This document shows positions 34,809 to 43,738 of a stretch of 64,000 bases of DNA, in pieces. The notes under the pieces are model-generated. The model saw only the letters and a list, made by a program, of their open reading frames with translations. It searched no databases and was not told the DNA's origin. How positions within the stretch are numbered: the stretch's first letter is position 1; the number at the start of each line of letters is the position of its first letter. A program made the translations under genes and the position numbers. The DNA lies in assembly GCA_035726825.1 (NCBI GenBank), contig JALNTX010000019.1, positions 1 through 64,000 of the forward strand, written 5' to 3'. Source of the DNA: Pseudocitrobacter sp913778145 (GTDB lineage: Bacteria > Pseudomonadota > Gammaproteobacteria > Enterobacterales > Enterobacteriaceae).

Positions 34809-35201
34809 TTAACGTTTGGAGAACTGAGGACGACGACGTGCTTTACGCAGACCGACTTTCTTACGTTCAACCTGACGAGCATCACGGGTAACGAAGCCAG
34901 CTTTACGCAGTTCGCCACGCAGGGACTCATCATACTCCATCAGAGCGCGGGTGATACCGTGACGGATCGCACCAGCCTGACCAGAGATACCACCACCTTT
35001 AACGGTGATGTACAGATCCAGTTTCTCAACCATGTCGACCAGTTCCAGCGGCTGACGAACTACCATGCGGGCAGTTTCACGACCGAAGTACTGTTCCAGA
35101 GAACGTTGGTTGATAACGATTTTGCCGTTGCCCGGTTTGATGAAAACGCGAGCTGCGGAACTTTTGCGGCGACCAGTGCCGTAGTATTGATTTTCAGCCA
35201 T
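34809..35201 (-). CDS. rpsI: 30S ribosomal protein S9
   Basis: S9 is a 130-residue 30S protein whose C-terminal tail (RRRPQFSKR, ending in Lys-Arg) reaches the P-site tRNA anticodon stem. The family signature [19 protein letters not shown] is intact. It is the second gene of rplM-rpsI, 15 bp after rplM. Confidence 0.99.
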
Positions 35202-35216
35202 TGCCTATAATCCCGA

Positions 35217-35645
35217 TTAGATGTCAAGAACTTGCGGTTGCTGTGCCGCGTGGTTGTGCTCGGTACCCGCGTAAACTTTCAGTTTACGGAACATAGCACG
35301 ACCCAGCGGGCCTTTTGGCAGCATGCCTTTAACCGCGATTTCAATCACACGCTCAGGACGGCGGGCAATCATCTCTTCAAAGGTCGCTTCTTTGATACCA
35401 CCGATGTGGCCGGTGTGGTGATAGTACATTTTGTCAGTACGCTTGTTGCCGGTTACAGCAACTTTGTCAGCGTTCAGAACGATGATGTAATCACCGGTAT
35501 CTACGTGCGGAGTGTATTCCGCTTTGTGCTTACCGCGCAGGCGACGAGCCAGTTCAGTAGCCAGACGGCCCAGAGTTTTACCGGTCGCGTCAACAACATA
35601 CCAGTCGCGTTGAACGGTTTCTGGTTTAGCTGTAAAAGTTTTCAT
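35217..35645 (-). CDS. rplM: 50S ribosomal protein L13
   Basis: L13 is an early-assembly 50S protein. From the ATG at 35645 it has 142 residues (MKTFTAKPETVQRDWYVVDA...), the E. coli length; a start five codons earlier is out of line with the family. The signature KGMLPKGPLGRAMFRKLKVY is present. In E. coli L13 represses its own operon by binding the mRNA leader; the leader here would lie in 35646-35750, but I did not derive its fold. Confidence 0.98.
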   Translation of the reverse strand: MKTFTAKPETVQRDWYVVDATGKTLGRLATELARRLRGKHKAEYTPHVDTGDYIIVLNADKVAVTGNKRTDKMYYHHTGHIGGIKEATFEEMIARRPERVIEIAVKGMLPKGPLGRAMFRKLKVYAGTEHNHAAQQPQVLDI

Positions 35646-35892
35646 TAAAAGCTTACCCAAATAAATAAGTTACACGTTGGTGAACACCCAAACGTTTTGT
35701 CAGTTGAGGTTCACACGACATTGTCCAGCAAACCTACCCCTTCGAATAGCCTATGCCGGCGCAGAGAAAGTTTTGGGAAAAAAACCTTCTTGTAACGTGG
35801 GGTCGCAAGATTATAGAGAAGTCGTGGTTAAAGGTCGACCCTTATTTGTGATTTTAATGGGGGGTTTTTGATAGGGGGTGTGCGGCCTGATG
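35646..35892. other. Leader and promoter region of rplM
   Basis: About 250 bp between the rplM start and a REP-like element. It must contain the rplM promoter and the L13-responsive leader known from E. coli. I see no reading frame in it that I would call a gene. Confidence 0.5.
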
Positions 35893-35951
35893 CCCTCACC
35901 CCGGCCCTCTCCCACAGGGAGAGGGCGAAAACATCTCCCACGGGGAGAGGG
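35893..35951. repeat. Short REP-like element between rplM and zapE
   Basis: CCCTCACCCCGGCCCTCTCC / CACAGGGAGAGGG forms the left hairpin and ATCTCCCACGGGGAGAGGG the right one, a compact member of the family at 19574 and 31270 with the long spacer lost. It lies 6 bp from the zapE stop codon. Confidence 0.8.
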
Positions 35952-35957
35952 TGGCAT

Positions 35958-37085
35958 TTATGGCATATGCGGCCGTTTTAAATACTCTTCGCTTTGCATT
36001 TCCTGTAAGCGCGACAGACAGCGCTGGAACTCAAACTTCAAGCGTTCGCCCTGATAAATGTCGTACAGCGGCACTTCGGCGCTCACCACCAGCTTCACGT
36101 GGCGCTCATAGAATTCATCCACCAGCGCGATAAAGCGGCGGGCTTCGCTCTCCTGCATCGGCGTCATAACCGGCACATCAAACAGCATCACCGTATGGAA
36201 CAGGCGCGAGAGCGCAATATAGTCGTGCTGGCTGCGCGCGTCGACGCACAGTGTCGTAAAGGAAACCGCCAGCGTTTGGTTCTCCACGCCCAACGTCGGC
36301 AGTGGACGGTGGTTAATCTCAAGTTCCGGTGCGTGCTCACGCTTTGCGCCAGCCAGCGCCAGCCACAGTTTGTCCATCTCGACGCGCGTTGCGTCGTTGA
36401 GCGGAGAAAGCCACAGATGCGCCTGAGTTAACGTGCGTAAACGGTAATCAACGCCCGCATCGACGTTCATGATGTCGCAATGGGCTTTAATCGCGTCGAT
36501 GGCAGGCAGAAAACGCGCACGCTGCAAGCCATTACGATAAAGCTCGTCCGGCGGAATGTTGGAGGTGGCGACCAGGGTAATCCCACGCGAGAACAGCGCT
36601 TTCATCAGGCCGCCAAGCAGCATGGCGTCGGTGATATCTGAGACAAAAAACTCGTCAAAACAGAGTACGTCCGTTTCCGCTTTAAAGCGTTCAGCAACGA
36701 TTTCCAGCGGGTCGCTGTGCCCCTGCAACTGCGTCAGCTCTTCATGCACCCGCAGCATAAAGCGGTGAAAGTGCAGACGCTGTTTACGTTCGCCCGGCAG
36801 GCTGTGATAGAACATGTCCATCAGCCAGGTTTTCCCCCGGCCTACCCCGCCCCACATATACAGGCCGCGAACCGGCGTATTGACGTCCGCTTCTCGCTTG
36901 CCAAGCAATTTTCCGAATTTTGCCATCAGCCCGCCACCGTTTTGGGCCGGCTGTGCGCGATTGGCGAGCAGCTCCTGGTAGATAGTGTCGAGGCGATTTA
37001 CCGCCTCACGCTGGACATCATCAGGCTGATGGGTGCCCTCTTCGAGGGCCTGAAGATAACGCGATGTGGGGGACAGGCTTTGCAT
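35958..37085 (-). CDS. zapE: Cell division ATPase ZapE
   Basis: ZapE (YhcM) is an AFG1-like ATPase that associates with the Z ring and destabilises FtsZ polymers late in constriction, mainly under heat or low oxygen in E. coli. The 375 residues match. Walker A is GGVGRGKT at 79-86, Walker B the LCFDEFFVSD region, and an arginine-rich AFG1 core follows. It is divergent from zapG, another division gene, with a 196-bp shared promoter gap. Confidence 0.96.
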   Translation of the reverse strand: MQSLSPTSRYLQALEEGTHQPDDVQREAVNRLDTIYQELLANRAQPAQNGGGLMAKFGKLLGKREADVNTPVRGLYMWGGVGRGKTWLMDMFYHSLPGERKQRLHFHRFMLRVHEELTQLQGHSDPLEIVAERFKAETDVLCFDEFFVSDITDAMLLGGLMKALFSRGITLVATSNIPPDELYRNGLQRARFLPAIDAIKAHCDIMNVDAGVDYRLRTLTQAHLWLSPLNDATRVEMDKLWLALAGAKREHAPELEINHRPLPTLGVENQTLAVSFTTLCVDARSQHDYIALSRLFHTVMLFDVPVMTPMQESEARRFIALVDEFYERHVKLVVSAEVPLYDIYQGERLKFEFQRCLSRLQEMQSEEYLKRPHMP

Positions 37086-37281
37086 GATCTAATTGTTATT
37101 CCTTTGAAAACCGGTATGTCTTACTTCACGATTGGTGAAAAAAGTGCCGTTCTACACTACGCGATGATACGCCAGGATTCCACTTCTGCGGAATAAGCGG
37201 TTATAGTGGCAGTATCTGGTACAGGCAAGGAGCGCCTGGTAACCAATACCCTACGGAACCACAAAACAATGGGAGATGTTC

Positions 37282-37680
37282 ATGACCTGGGAATATGCGC
37301 TAATTGGGCTCGTTGTCGGCATTATTATCGGTGCTGTGGCCATGCGTTTCGGTAATCGCAAATTGCGTCAACAACAGGCCCTGCAGTACGAGCTGGAAAA
37401 AAATAAAGCCGAACTGGAAGAGTATCGTGAAGAACTGGTCAGCCATTTTGCGCGCAGTGCGGAATTGCTGAACAACATGGCGGACGACTATCGTCAGCTC
37501 TATCAGCACATGGCAAAAAGCTCCAGCAGCCTGCTGCCTGAAATGTCTGCGGAGGCTAACCCGTTCCGTAACCGTCTGGCAGAATCCGAAGCCGGTAACG
37601 ATCAGGCGCCAGTACAGATGCCGCGTGACTACTCAGAAGGCGCATCCGGCCTGCTGCGTACCGGTGCAAAACGCGACTAA
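37282..37680 (+). CDS. zapG: Inner-membrane envelope/division protein ZapG
   Basis: ZapG (YhcB, DUF1043) has one N-terminal transmembrane helix (~3-21, WEYALIGLVVGIIIGAVAM) followed by a coiled coil (~28-70, LRQQQALQYELEKNKAELEE) and a disordered C-terminus ending SEGASGLLRTGAKRD. In E. coli it interacts with division and elongation proteins and its loss disturbs envelope growth. The second of two close ATGs (37282) is chosen from the 132-residue E. coli length and GGGAGA spacing. Confidence 0.95.
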   Translation: MTWEYALIGLVVGIIIGAVAMRFGNRKLRQQQALQYELEKNKAELEEYREELVSHFARSAELLNNMADDYRQLYQHMAKSSSSLLPEMSAEANPFRNRLAESEAGNDQAPVQMPRDYSEGASGLLRTGAKRD

Positions 37681-37703
37681 CCTCCTGACGACGTTTTTAT
37701 TTT

Positions 37704-37726
37704 ACGGGCGCACGCGTTGCGCCCGT
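37704..37726. other. Inverted repeat between zapG and degQ
   Basis: Perfect 9-bp arms ACGGGCGCA and TGCGCCCGT enclose CGCGT, 23 bp after the zapG stop. The T-rich stretch lies before, not after, the stem on the plus strand, so classical termination is doubtful; it may protect the 3' end of the zapG mRNA. Confidence 0.5.
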
Positions 37727-37851
37727 CATTACTCTCTTCCCCCGACTATATTTAGTCAATGTCCGCATTGTTCCCCCGATAAAAATTCAATAACATCAGT
37801 CTGTTTCGGGAAGCATTGTCCTTACACCTCAGGTTATGAGAGCCAGCACCA

Positions 37852-39219
37852 ATGAATAAAAAAACTTTGCTGTTGAGTGCGTTAGCATTAAGTGTCGGGT
37901 TGTCCTTTGCCGTACCTCAGGTAGCCAGCGCGTCGATTCCCACTCAGGTTCCAGGCCAGGGCGCACTGCCAAGCCTCGCGCCAATGCTGGAAAAAGTCTT
38001 GCCCGCCGTGGTGAGCGTGCAGGTGGAAGGCACAGCCACGCCAAGCCAGCGCGTGCCGGAAGAGCTAAAAAAATTCTTTGGTGAAGAAGGCGGCAACGAA
38101 CCGGCGCAACCGTTCGAAGGTCTGGGTTCTGGCGTCATTATTGATGCGGCGAAAGGCTACGTCTTAACCAACAACCACGTCATCAGCCAGGCGCAGAAAA
38201 TCAGCATCCAACTGAACGATGGCCGCGAGTTCGATGCCAAACTGATTGGCAGCGACGACCAGAGCGATATCGCCCTGCTGCAAATTCAGGGCGGCAGCAA
38301 ACTGACGCAAATCGCCATTGCCGACTCCGATAAACTGCGCGTCGGCGATTTCGCCGTTGCCGTCGGTAACCCCTTCGGGCTGGGGCAAACCGCCACCTCC
38401 GGGATCGTGTCGGCGTTAGGCCGCAGTGGCCTGAATCTCGAAGGGCTGGAAAACTTTATTCAGACCGATGCCTCGATTAACCGCGGGAACTCTGGCGGCG
38501 CGTTGTTGAACCTCAACGGCGAGCTGATCGGCATTAACACCGCGATTCTCGCGCCCGGCGGCGGCAGCGTCGGGATTGGCTTCGCCATTCCGAGCAATAT
38601 GGCACAAATTCTCGCGAAACAGCTGATTCAGTTTGGCGAAATCAAACGCGGCCTGCTCGGTATTCGCGGCATGGAAATGAGCGCCGACATCGCCAAAGCG
38701 TTTAACCTCAACGTGCAGCGCGGGGCGTTTGTCAGCGAAGTACTACCGAACTCCGGCTCCGCGAAAGCGGGCATAAAATCAGGCGACGTGATTGTTAGCC
38801 TGAACGGTAAAGCACTGAGCAGCTTTGCTGAACTGCGTTCGCGCATCGCGACTACCGAACCGGGTTCCAAAGTGAAGCTGGGTCTGCTGCGCGATGGCAA
38901 ACCGCTTGAGGTAGAAGTCACGCTGGATAAAAGCACCTCGGCAACCGCCAGCGCGGAAATGATCGCCCCGCAGCTCCAGGGCGCATCCTTAAGCGACGGT
39001 CAGTTGAAAGACGGAACCAAAGGCATCGTCATCAGCGACGTGGAAAAAGGCAGCGCAGCGGCGCAGGTTGGGTTGCATAAAGATGATGTGATTATCGGTA
39101 TTAACCGCCAGCGCACGCAGTCCATCGCGGATATGCGCAAAGTGCTGGAGACGAAACCGTCGGTGATTGCCCTGAACGTGATGCGCGGCGAAGAGAACAT
39201 TTACCTCTTACTGCGTTAA
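37852..39219 (+). CDS. degQ: Periplasmic serine endoprotease DegQ
   Basis: DegQ is an HtrA protease and chaperone that degrades misfolded periplasmic proteins, active best at acid pH in E. coli. The 455-residue precursor has a signal peptide (~27 residues, ending ASA), a trypsin-like domain with the triad H109, D139 and S214 (GNSGGALL), and two PDZ domains (~257-350 and 365-450). It precedes degS by about 90 bp, as in E. coli. Confidence 0.98.
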   Translation: MNKKTLLLSALALSVGLSFAVPQVASASIPTQVPGQGALPSLAPMLEKVLPAVVSVQVEGTATPSQRVPEELKKFFGEEGGNEPAQPFEGLGSGVIIDAAKGYVLTNNHVISQAQKISIQLNDGREFDAKLIGSDDQSDIALLQIQGGSKLTQIAIADSDKLRVGDFAVAVGNPFGLGQTATSGIVSALGRSGLNLEGLENFIQTDASINRGNSGGALLNLNGELIGINTAILAPGGGSVGIGFAIPSNMAQILAKQLIQFGEIKRGLLGIRGMEMSADIAKAFNLNVQRGAFVSEVLPNSGSAKAGIKSGDVIVSLNGKALSSFAELRSRIATTEPGSKVKLGLLRDGKPLEVEVTLDKSTSATASAEMIAPQLQGASLSDGQLKDGTKGIVISDVEKGSAAAQVGLHKDDVIIGINRQRTQSIADMRKVLETKPSVIALNVMRGEENIYLLLR

Positions 39220-39306
39220 CCGTCTTGCGCTGGACATCGCGCAGCGTGTGATGTCCAGCGAAGTCGTGGTATGCTGCGAACGTTTATTCATCAACGATAC
39301 CTGATC

Positions 39307-40371
39307 ATGCTTGCAAAGCTTTTACGTTCTGTCGCAATTGGTTTTATTGTCGGTGGCATTTTGCTGGCCGCGATGCCCTCTTTACGCAAGTGGACAACCG
39401 CAACCACCACGCTCACCAGCTCGGATGAATCCCCCGCCAGCTACAATCAGGCCGTGCGTCGTGCCGCGCCTGCGGTCGTTAACGTCTATAACCGTGGCCT
39501 GAACAGCACGGGGCAGAATCAGCTTGAGATCCGCACGCTCGGCTCCGGGGTGATTATGGACGAGCGCGGGTATATCGTGACCAACAAGCATGTCATTAAC
39601 GATGCTGACCAAATCATCGTCGCGCTACAGGATGGCCGCGTATTCGAAGCGCTGCTGGTCGGCTCCGATACGCTTACTGACCTCGCGGTGCTGAAAATCA
39701 ACGCCACCGGCGGCCTGCCGGTAATCCCTATTAACCCGAAACGTGTACCGCACATTGGCGATGTGGTGTTAGCGATTGGTAACCCTTATAACCTGGGGCA
39801 GACCATTACTCAAGGCATTATCAGCGCCACCGGGCGTATCGGCCTGAACCCGACCGGACGACAGAATTTCCTGCAAACAGATGCCTCCATCAACCACGGT
39901 AACTCCGGCGGCGCACTGATTAACTCGCTGGGCGAGCTGATGGGTATTAATACCCTCTCCTTCGATAAAAGTAACGATGGCGAAACGCCGGAAGGCTTAA
40001 GCTTCGCGATCCCGTTCCAGCTGGCGACCAAGATCATGGACAAACTGATCCGCGACGGCCGGGTGATCCGTGGTTACATCGGGATCGGCGGTCGCGAGAT
40101 CGCCCCGCTGCACGCGCAAAGTGGCGGCATGGATCAGATCCAGGGGATCGTGGTTAACGAAGTCACCGCTGGCGGCCCGGCCGCACAGGCGGGTATTCAG
40201 GTCAATGACGTTATCACCTCGGTGAACGGCAAACCGGCGCTCTCTGCGCTGGAAACTATGGACCAGGTGGCCGAGATTCGTCCGGGTTCGGAAATCCCGG
40301 TTGAAGTAATGCGTGACGATAAGAAATTAACGCTGAAGGTGACGATTCAGGAGTATCCGGCGTCGAACTAG
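39307..40371 (+). CDS. degS: Site-1 protease DegS of the sigma-E stress pathway
   Basis: DegS is an inner-membrane-anchored HtrA protease. Its PDZ domain binds exposed C-termini of unassembled porins, after which it cuts RseA and starts sigma-E release. The ATG at 39307 gives 354 residues with a transmembrane anchor (~7-23), triad H95, D125, S200 (GNSGGALI) and a single PDZ domain (~255-350). An ATG 12 codons earlier would place basic residues ahead of the anchor and is less likely. Confidence 0.97.
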   Translation: MLAKLLRSVAIGFIVGGILLAAMPSLRKWTTATTTLTSSDESPASYNQAVRRAAPAVVNVYNRGLNSTGQNQLEIRTLGSGVIMDERGYIVTNKHVINDADQIIVALQDGRVFEALLVGSDTLTDLAVLKINATGGLPVIPINPKRVPHIGDVVLAIGNPYNLGQTITQGIISATGRIGLNPTGRQNFLQTDASINHGNSGGALINSLGELMGINTLSFDKSNDGETPEGLSFAIPFQLATKIMDKLIRDGRVIRGYIGIGGREIAPLHAQSGGMDQIQGIVVNEVTAGGPAAQAGIQVNDVITSVNGKPALSALETMDQVAEIRPGSEIPVEVMRDDKKLTLKVTIQEYPASN

Positions 40372-40378
40372 CGGACAC

Positions 40379-40405
40379 AAAAAAGGGCCTCGCGGCCCTT
40401 TTTTT
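40379..40405. terminator. Bidirectional terminator between degS and mdh
   Basis: AAAAGGGCC-TCGC-GGCCCTTTTTTTT is a GC-rich stem flanked by an A run and a T run, placed between the convergent degS and mdh, so it can serve both strands. Confidence 0.85.
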
Positions 40406-40416
40406 CATGCTTTACA

Positions 40417-41355
40417 TCACTTATTCACAAACTCTTCGCCGAGCGTAATATCTTTTCTCAACGTATCCAGCATACCTTCCAGCGCATGCTGTTCAAACGC
40501 GCTCAGTTTACCGATGGACTGACGCTCTTCCACACCGTTTTTACCCAGCAGCAGCGGCTGAGAGAAGAAGCGCGCGTACTGACCGTCGCCTTCCACATAG
40601 GCACATTCAACGATGCCTTTCTCGCCCTGTAGGGCGCGAACCAGAGAAAGACCTAAACGCGCGGCCGCCTGGCCCATCGACAGGGTTGCGGAGCCGCCAC
40701 CGGCTTTAGCTTCCACCACTTCTGTACCCGCATTCTGGATACGTTTGGTGAGGTCAGCCACTTCCTGCTCACTAAAGGAAACGCCAGGAACCTGCGACAG
40801 CAACGGCAGAATGGTTACGCCAGAGTGGCCGCCAATTACCGGCACTTCCACTTCGGTTGCTTTTTTGCCTTTCAGCTCCGCCACAAACGTATTCGAGCGG
40901 ATGATATCCAGCGTGGTAACGCCGAACAGTTTGTTCTTGTCGTAAACGCCCGCTTTTTTCAGCACTTCTGCCGCGATCGCAACCGTCGTATTCACCGGAT
41001 TTGTGATTATACCAATGCAGGCTTTCGGGGCGGTTTTCGCCACCTGCTGCACCAGGTTCTTCACGATCCCGGCATTGACGTTAAACAGATCGGAGCGATC
41101 CATACCCGGTTTGCGCGCGACACCTGCGGAAATCAGCACCACATCCGCGCCTTCCAGCGCCGGGGAGGCATCTTCGCCTGAGAAGCCAGTGATCTTCACA
41201 TCGGTTGGGATATGGCTGAGATCGACCGCCACGCCTGGCGTAACAGGGGCGATATCATAGAGAGTGAGTTCTGAGCCTGAAGGTAGTTGGGTCTTAAGTA
41301 GTAGGGCAAGCGCCTGACCGATACCGCCGGCGGCACCAAGGACTGCAACTTTCAT
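40417..41355 (-). CDS. mdh: Malate dehydrogenase (NAD+)
   Basis: Mdh interconverts malate and oxaloacetate in the TCA cycle. The 312 residues show the NAD-binding GAAGGIGQALALLL, the substrate-binding Arg region GVARKPGMDRSDLFNVNA, TNPVNTTVAIAAEVL and the catalytic His in VIGGHSGVTILPLLSQ. It is monocistronic and divergent from argR. In E. coli it is repressed by ArcA, which links it to arcB in this window. Confidence 0.98.
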   Translation of the reverse strand: MKVAVLGAAGGIGQALALLLKTQLPSGSELTLYDIAPVTPGVAVDLSHIPTDVKITGFSGEDASPALEGADVVLISAGVARKPGMDRSDLFNVNAGIVKNLVQQVAKTAPKACIGIITNPVNTTVAIAAEVLKKAGVYDKNKLFGVTTLDIIRSNTFVAELKGKKATEVEVPVIGGHSGVTILPLLSQVPGVSFSEQEVADLTKRIQNAGTEVVEAKAGGGSATLSMGQAAARLGLSLVRALQGEKGIVECAYVEGDGQYARFFSQPLLLGKNGVEERQSIGKLSAFEQHALEGMLDTLRKDITLGEEFVNK

Positions 41356-41750
41356 CCGAAACTCCTTATTATGGTTAATGTCATTCAGGGTGACCTGTCA
41401 TGTACCGCAAAACCGACGCAGGGCACTGCCTGTTATACTCCGTTGCGGCGACCTTAATTCACGGTGTAAATAATTACAATCTAATTGCTTACAGAATGAG
41501 GGGTATTTAGCAGCCTTGCTACAAAATTGCTCACTCGTTTACCGGGAAGGGTCTTTTTCACGTAACCAAATCCACATCAACTATCACTTAAACTATAACC
41601 AGTGATCTGGTTAAAACAACATCATTTTCATAACATTTAATTTACTTTTACCCTTATTTGCAGGGCGTGATATAGGCATGTTTATTACTCGTAAATTTTG
41701 CTAAGATCCGCCCCTTCTCGCGACTATTATCCGCCTTTTTTGCAGATTAT
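41356..41750. other. Long AT-rich gap between mdh and argR
   Basis: The divergent gap is 457 bp and becomes AT-rich towards argR. It should hold the mdh promoter (with ArcA and CRP control in E. coli) and the argR promoter. AACCAGTGATCTGGTT at ~41597-41612 is an inverted repeat of unknown role. I see no gene. Confidence 0.5.
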
Positions 41751-41789
41751 TTGCATAAACATGCATTTATATGCATAATCATGTTAATT
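41751..41789. promoter_or_regulatory. Paired ARG boxes in the argR promoter
   Basis: TTGCATAAACATGCATTT (41751-41768) and TGCATAATCATGTTAATT (41772-41789) are two 18-bp ARG boxes 3 bp apart, aligned with those of E. coli argR (which read TTGCATAAAAATTCATCT and TGCACAATAATGTTGTAT). They allow ArgR to repress its own gene. Confidence 0.8.
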
Positions 41790-41812
41790 TCATCACCATA
41801 TACGGGTGACTT

Positions 41813-42283
41813 ATGCGAAGTTCAACCAAACAAGAAGAATTAGTGAAGGCGTTCAAAGCGCTATTAAAGGAAGAAAAGTTTAGTTCTCAGGGTGAGATCG
41901 TCCAGGCGCTGCAGGAGGAAGGGTTCGAGAATATTAATCAATCCAAAGTCTCCCGCATGCTGACAAAGTTTGGCGCGGTTCGCACCCGCAACGCCAAAAT
42001 GGAGATGGTCTACTGCCTGCCGGCTGAACTCGGTGTACCGACAACCTCCAGCCCGCTAAAAAATCTGGTGCTGGATATCGACTATAACGACGCAGTTGTG
42101 GTTATCCACACAAGCCCAGGCGCCGCGCAGCTAATTGCCCGCCTGCTCGATTCGCTGGGTAAAGCGGAAGGCATTCTGGGCAGCATCGCCGGTGATGACA
42201 CCATCTTCACTACCCCTGCCCGTGGCTTTACGGTGAAAGATCTCTACGAAGCCATTCTGATGCTGTTCGAGCAAGAGCTGTAA
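41813..42283 (+). CDS. argR: Arginine repressor ArgR
   Basis: ArgR is the hexameric, L-arginine-dependent repressor of arginine biosynthesis; it also acts on gltBD and on Xer recombination at cer. The 156 residues have an N-terminal winged helix (with INQSKVSRMLTKFGAVRTRN) and a C-terminal trimerisation and arginine-binding domain carrying HTSPGAAQLIARLLDSLG and the acidic GDDTIF. Confidence 0.98.
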   Translation: MRSSTKQEELVKAFKALLKEEKFSSQGEIVQALQEEGFENINQSKVSRMLTKFGAVRTRNAKMEMVYCLPAELGVPTTSSPLKNLVLDIDYNDAVVVIHTSPGAAQLIARLLDSLGKAEGILGSIAGDDTIFTTPARGFTVKDLYEAILMLFEQEL

Positions 42284-42290
42284 TCCTCCA

Positions 42291-42320
42291 TCCTCTGGTC
42301 ATCGACCAGAGGATAATTCC
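42291..42320 (+). terminator. Terminator of argR
   Basis: Perfect 10-bp arms TCCTCTGGTC and GACCAGAGGA enclose ATC and are followed by TAATTCCTTTTT, 8 bp after the argR stop. Confidence 0.8.
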
Positions 42321-42658
42321 TTTTTACCGCTTCGTTTCCCCGACGTTCTTCCTCATCCCTTTTTGCATTAAGTGCTAAAAACCGCTCAAACCCATAGTCT
42401 CAGTGAATACATCTGCGTAAAACCGCACGAAATATCAAATTACTCTATCCATATGATTTTCTTACAATTCATATCAAAAAGAAGCACTCATACACCCTTT
42501 TTTATTTCATTTGGTCATAAAAAACAGAATTCTTAAAACAAATTTATGCGTGAAACCATTAGTCTGGTATTAATTTTATGGGTGATTAGTGTATACTTAA
42601 TTTCGTGATGAGGGTCACAAAACAAAGACCCTTTAAATAATTCGACGAGGTGTAGATC
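42321..42658. other. Gap between argR and yhcN, no gene recognised
   Basis: About 340 AT-rich bases upstream of yhcN. It should contain the yhcN promoter; TATACTTAAT near 42591-42600 could be a -10 region. I see no other feature. Confidence 0.45.
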
Positions 42659-42922
42659 ATGAAAATCAAAACAACTGTTGCGGCTCTGAGCATCCTTTCC
42701 GTTATCTCTTTTGGCGCCTTCGCCGCTGACTCTATTAACAGCGAGCAAGCACAAAACCGCCAGGCTATCGGCACAGTCTCCGTAGGTGCAATCGGTTCTT
42801 CTCCGATGGATATGCATGAGATGCTGAACAAGAAAGCGGAAGAACAGGGTGCTTCTTCTTACCGCATCATCGAAGCGCGCACCGGTGACCACTGGCACGC
42901 AACGGCTGAACTGTACAAATAA
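42659..42922 (+). CDS. yhcN: Periplasmic stress protein YhcN (DUF1471)
   Basis: The 87-residue precursor has a signal peptide ending FGAFAA and a BhsA/McbA-like DUF1471 domain (IGTVSVGAIGSSPMDMHEML ... YRIIEARTGDHWHATAELYK). E. coli YhcN responds to acid and peroxide stress; its mechanism is not known. A close paralogue follows 108 bp downstream. A good ribosome binding site (ACGAGG) precedes the ATG. Confidence 0.93.
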   Translation: MKIKTTVAALSILSVISFGAFAADSINSEQAQNRQAIGTVSVGAIGSSPMDMHEMLNKKAEEQGASSYRIIEARTGDHWHATAELYK

Positions 42923-43030
42923 GTTTGGCTTATAGAATGGGTAAGATTTAGGTAAAAATATTTTCTACAGCGGTCCAGGAAGCCATGTTTTCTCCTCTCA
43001 CCGCTGTTGCACATGGTGGAGTAAAAAATT

Positions 43031-43294
43031 ATGAAAAACGCAATGATCATCGCTTCTTTGGGCCTGGCTTCTGTTCTCTCTTTTGGTGCCAGCGCAGCTG
43101 AGCAAATCAGTGCAGAACAAGCACAGAGCCTGCAATCTATGGGTACCGTTTCCGTATCTCAGGTCGGCAGCTCGCCAATGGATATGAATAGCGCATTATC
43201 CGCAAAAGCAGCACAAGAAGGCGCAAGCGGCTACCGCATTATTGAAGCGCGTTCCGGTAATACCTGGCACGCGACCGCAGAACTGTACAAATAA
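43031..43294 (+). CDS. Second YhcN-like periplasmic DUF1471 protein
   Basis: This is a tandem paralogue of yhcN with the same 87-residue length, a signal peptide ending FGASAA, and the shared core GTVSVSQVGSSPMDMNS and YRIIEARSGNTWHATAELYK. The signal peptide and mid-section differ clearly (for example EQISAEQAQSLQSM), so it is an old duplication and not a sequencing artefact. It has its own upstream gap of 108 bp and a terminator after it. E. coli has only one copy here. Confidence 0.9.
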   Translation: MKNAMIIASLGLASVLSFGASAAEQISAEQAQSLQSMGTVSVSQVGSSPMDMNSALSAKAAQEGASGYRIIEARSGNTWHATAELYK

Positions 43295-43320
43295 ACCCTC
43301 GTCGTCTTGTCCGACGACTT

Positions 43321-43348
43321 GCCCCCGCCGTTACGCGGGGGCTTTTTT
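43321..43348 (+). terminator. Terminator after the yhcN pair
   Basis: Stem GCCCCCGC / GCGGGGGC with loop CGTTAC-type bases is followed by six T residues. The T run and the yhcO stop codon at 43347 overlap, so the convergent genes are very close. Confidence 0.85.
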
Positions 43349-43622
43349 ATGTGCGCGAAAGGTTAAAGCGCAGCATTCCTTCCAGCTCTTCCTCTGCCTC
43401 ATCGAACAACAGTATCAACGCACCGTAGCGCCGCTTTTGCTTCTCATCCACATGCAGGAACTCTATCTCCAGCGGCAACGGAAGCTGGCTGCCGGTTACC
43501 ACATCCCACAAGGAATCGAGATCGTGAACCAGCCCACTCTTAAGTTTGAAGAGGCGCGTGAACTCCCGGTAAAAATCACCCTGATTTTCTATTTCATCAA
43601 AATCAAAAGAATAGACTTCCAT
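43347..43622 (-). CDS. yhcO: Barstar-family protein YhcO
   Basis: The 91 residues match the barstar (barnase inhibitor) family: YSFDFDEIENQGDFYREFTR, DLDSLWDVVTG and LPLEIEFLHVDE, ending in ALILLFDEAEEELEG. The helix with DLDSLWD corresponds to the RNase-contact region of barstar. No barnase-like RNase is encoded nearby, and the target in enterobacteria is not known. Confidence 0.92.
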   Translation of the reverse strand: MEVYSFDFDEIENQGDFYREFTRLFKLKSGLVHDLDSLWDVVTGSQLPLPLEIEFLHVDEKQKRRYGALILLFDEAEEELEGMLRFNLSRT

Positions 43623-43673
43623 CGCCCGCCCTCAATTATTCCACCACTGTCATCCGCCTCTAAGTATAGCGAT

Positions 43674-43706
43674 AAAAAAACCGACGCTGAGGGCGTCGGC
43701 TTTGGC
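43674..43706 (-). terminator. Terminator of aaeXAB
   Basis: On the minus strand GCCGACGCCC-TCA-GCGTCGG forms a stem followed by seven T residues, ~33 bp past the aaeB stop. Confidence 0.85.
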
Positions 43707-43738
43707 TGGAGGATAAATGTGAGTGGGCCTGGTGATTG

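Noticed and set aside
37704..37726. Intrinsic terminator for zapG
   Set aside because: The stem is strong, but the T-rich run precedes it on the coding strand and no T tract follows, so I list it only as an inverted repeat.
42659..43294. yhcN duplication as an assembly artefact
   Set aside because: The two copies differ at many codons and in the intervening DNA, so they are real paralogues.
43347..43622. YhcO as the antitoxin of a toxin-antitoxin pair
   Set aside because: No RNase-like partner gene lies nearby; neighbours are yhcN and the aae operon, as in E. coli.
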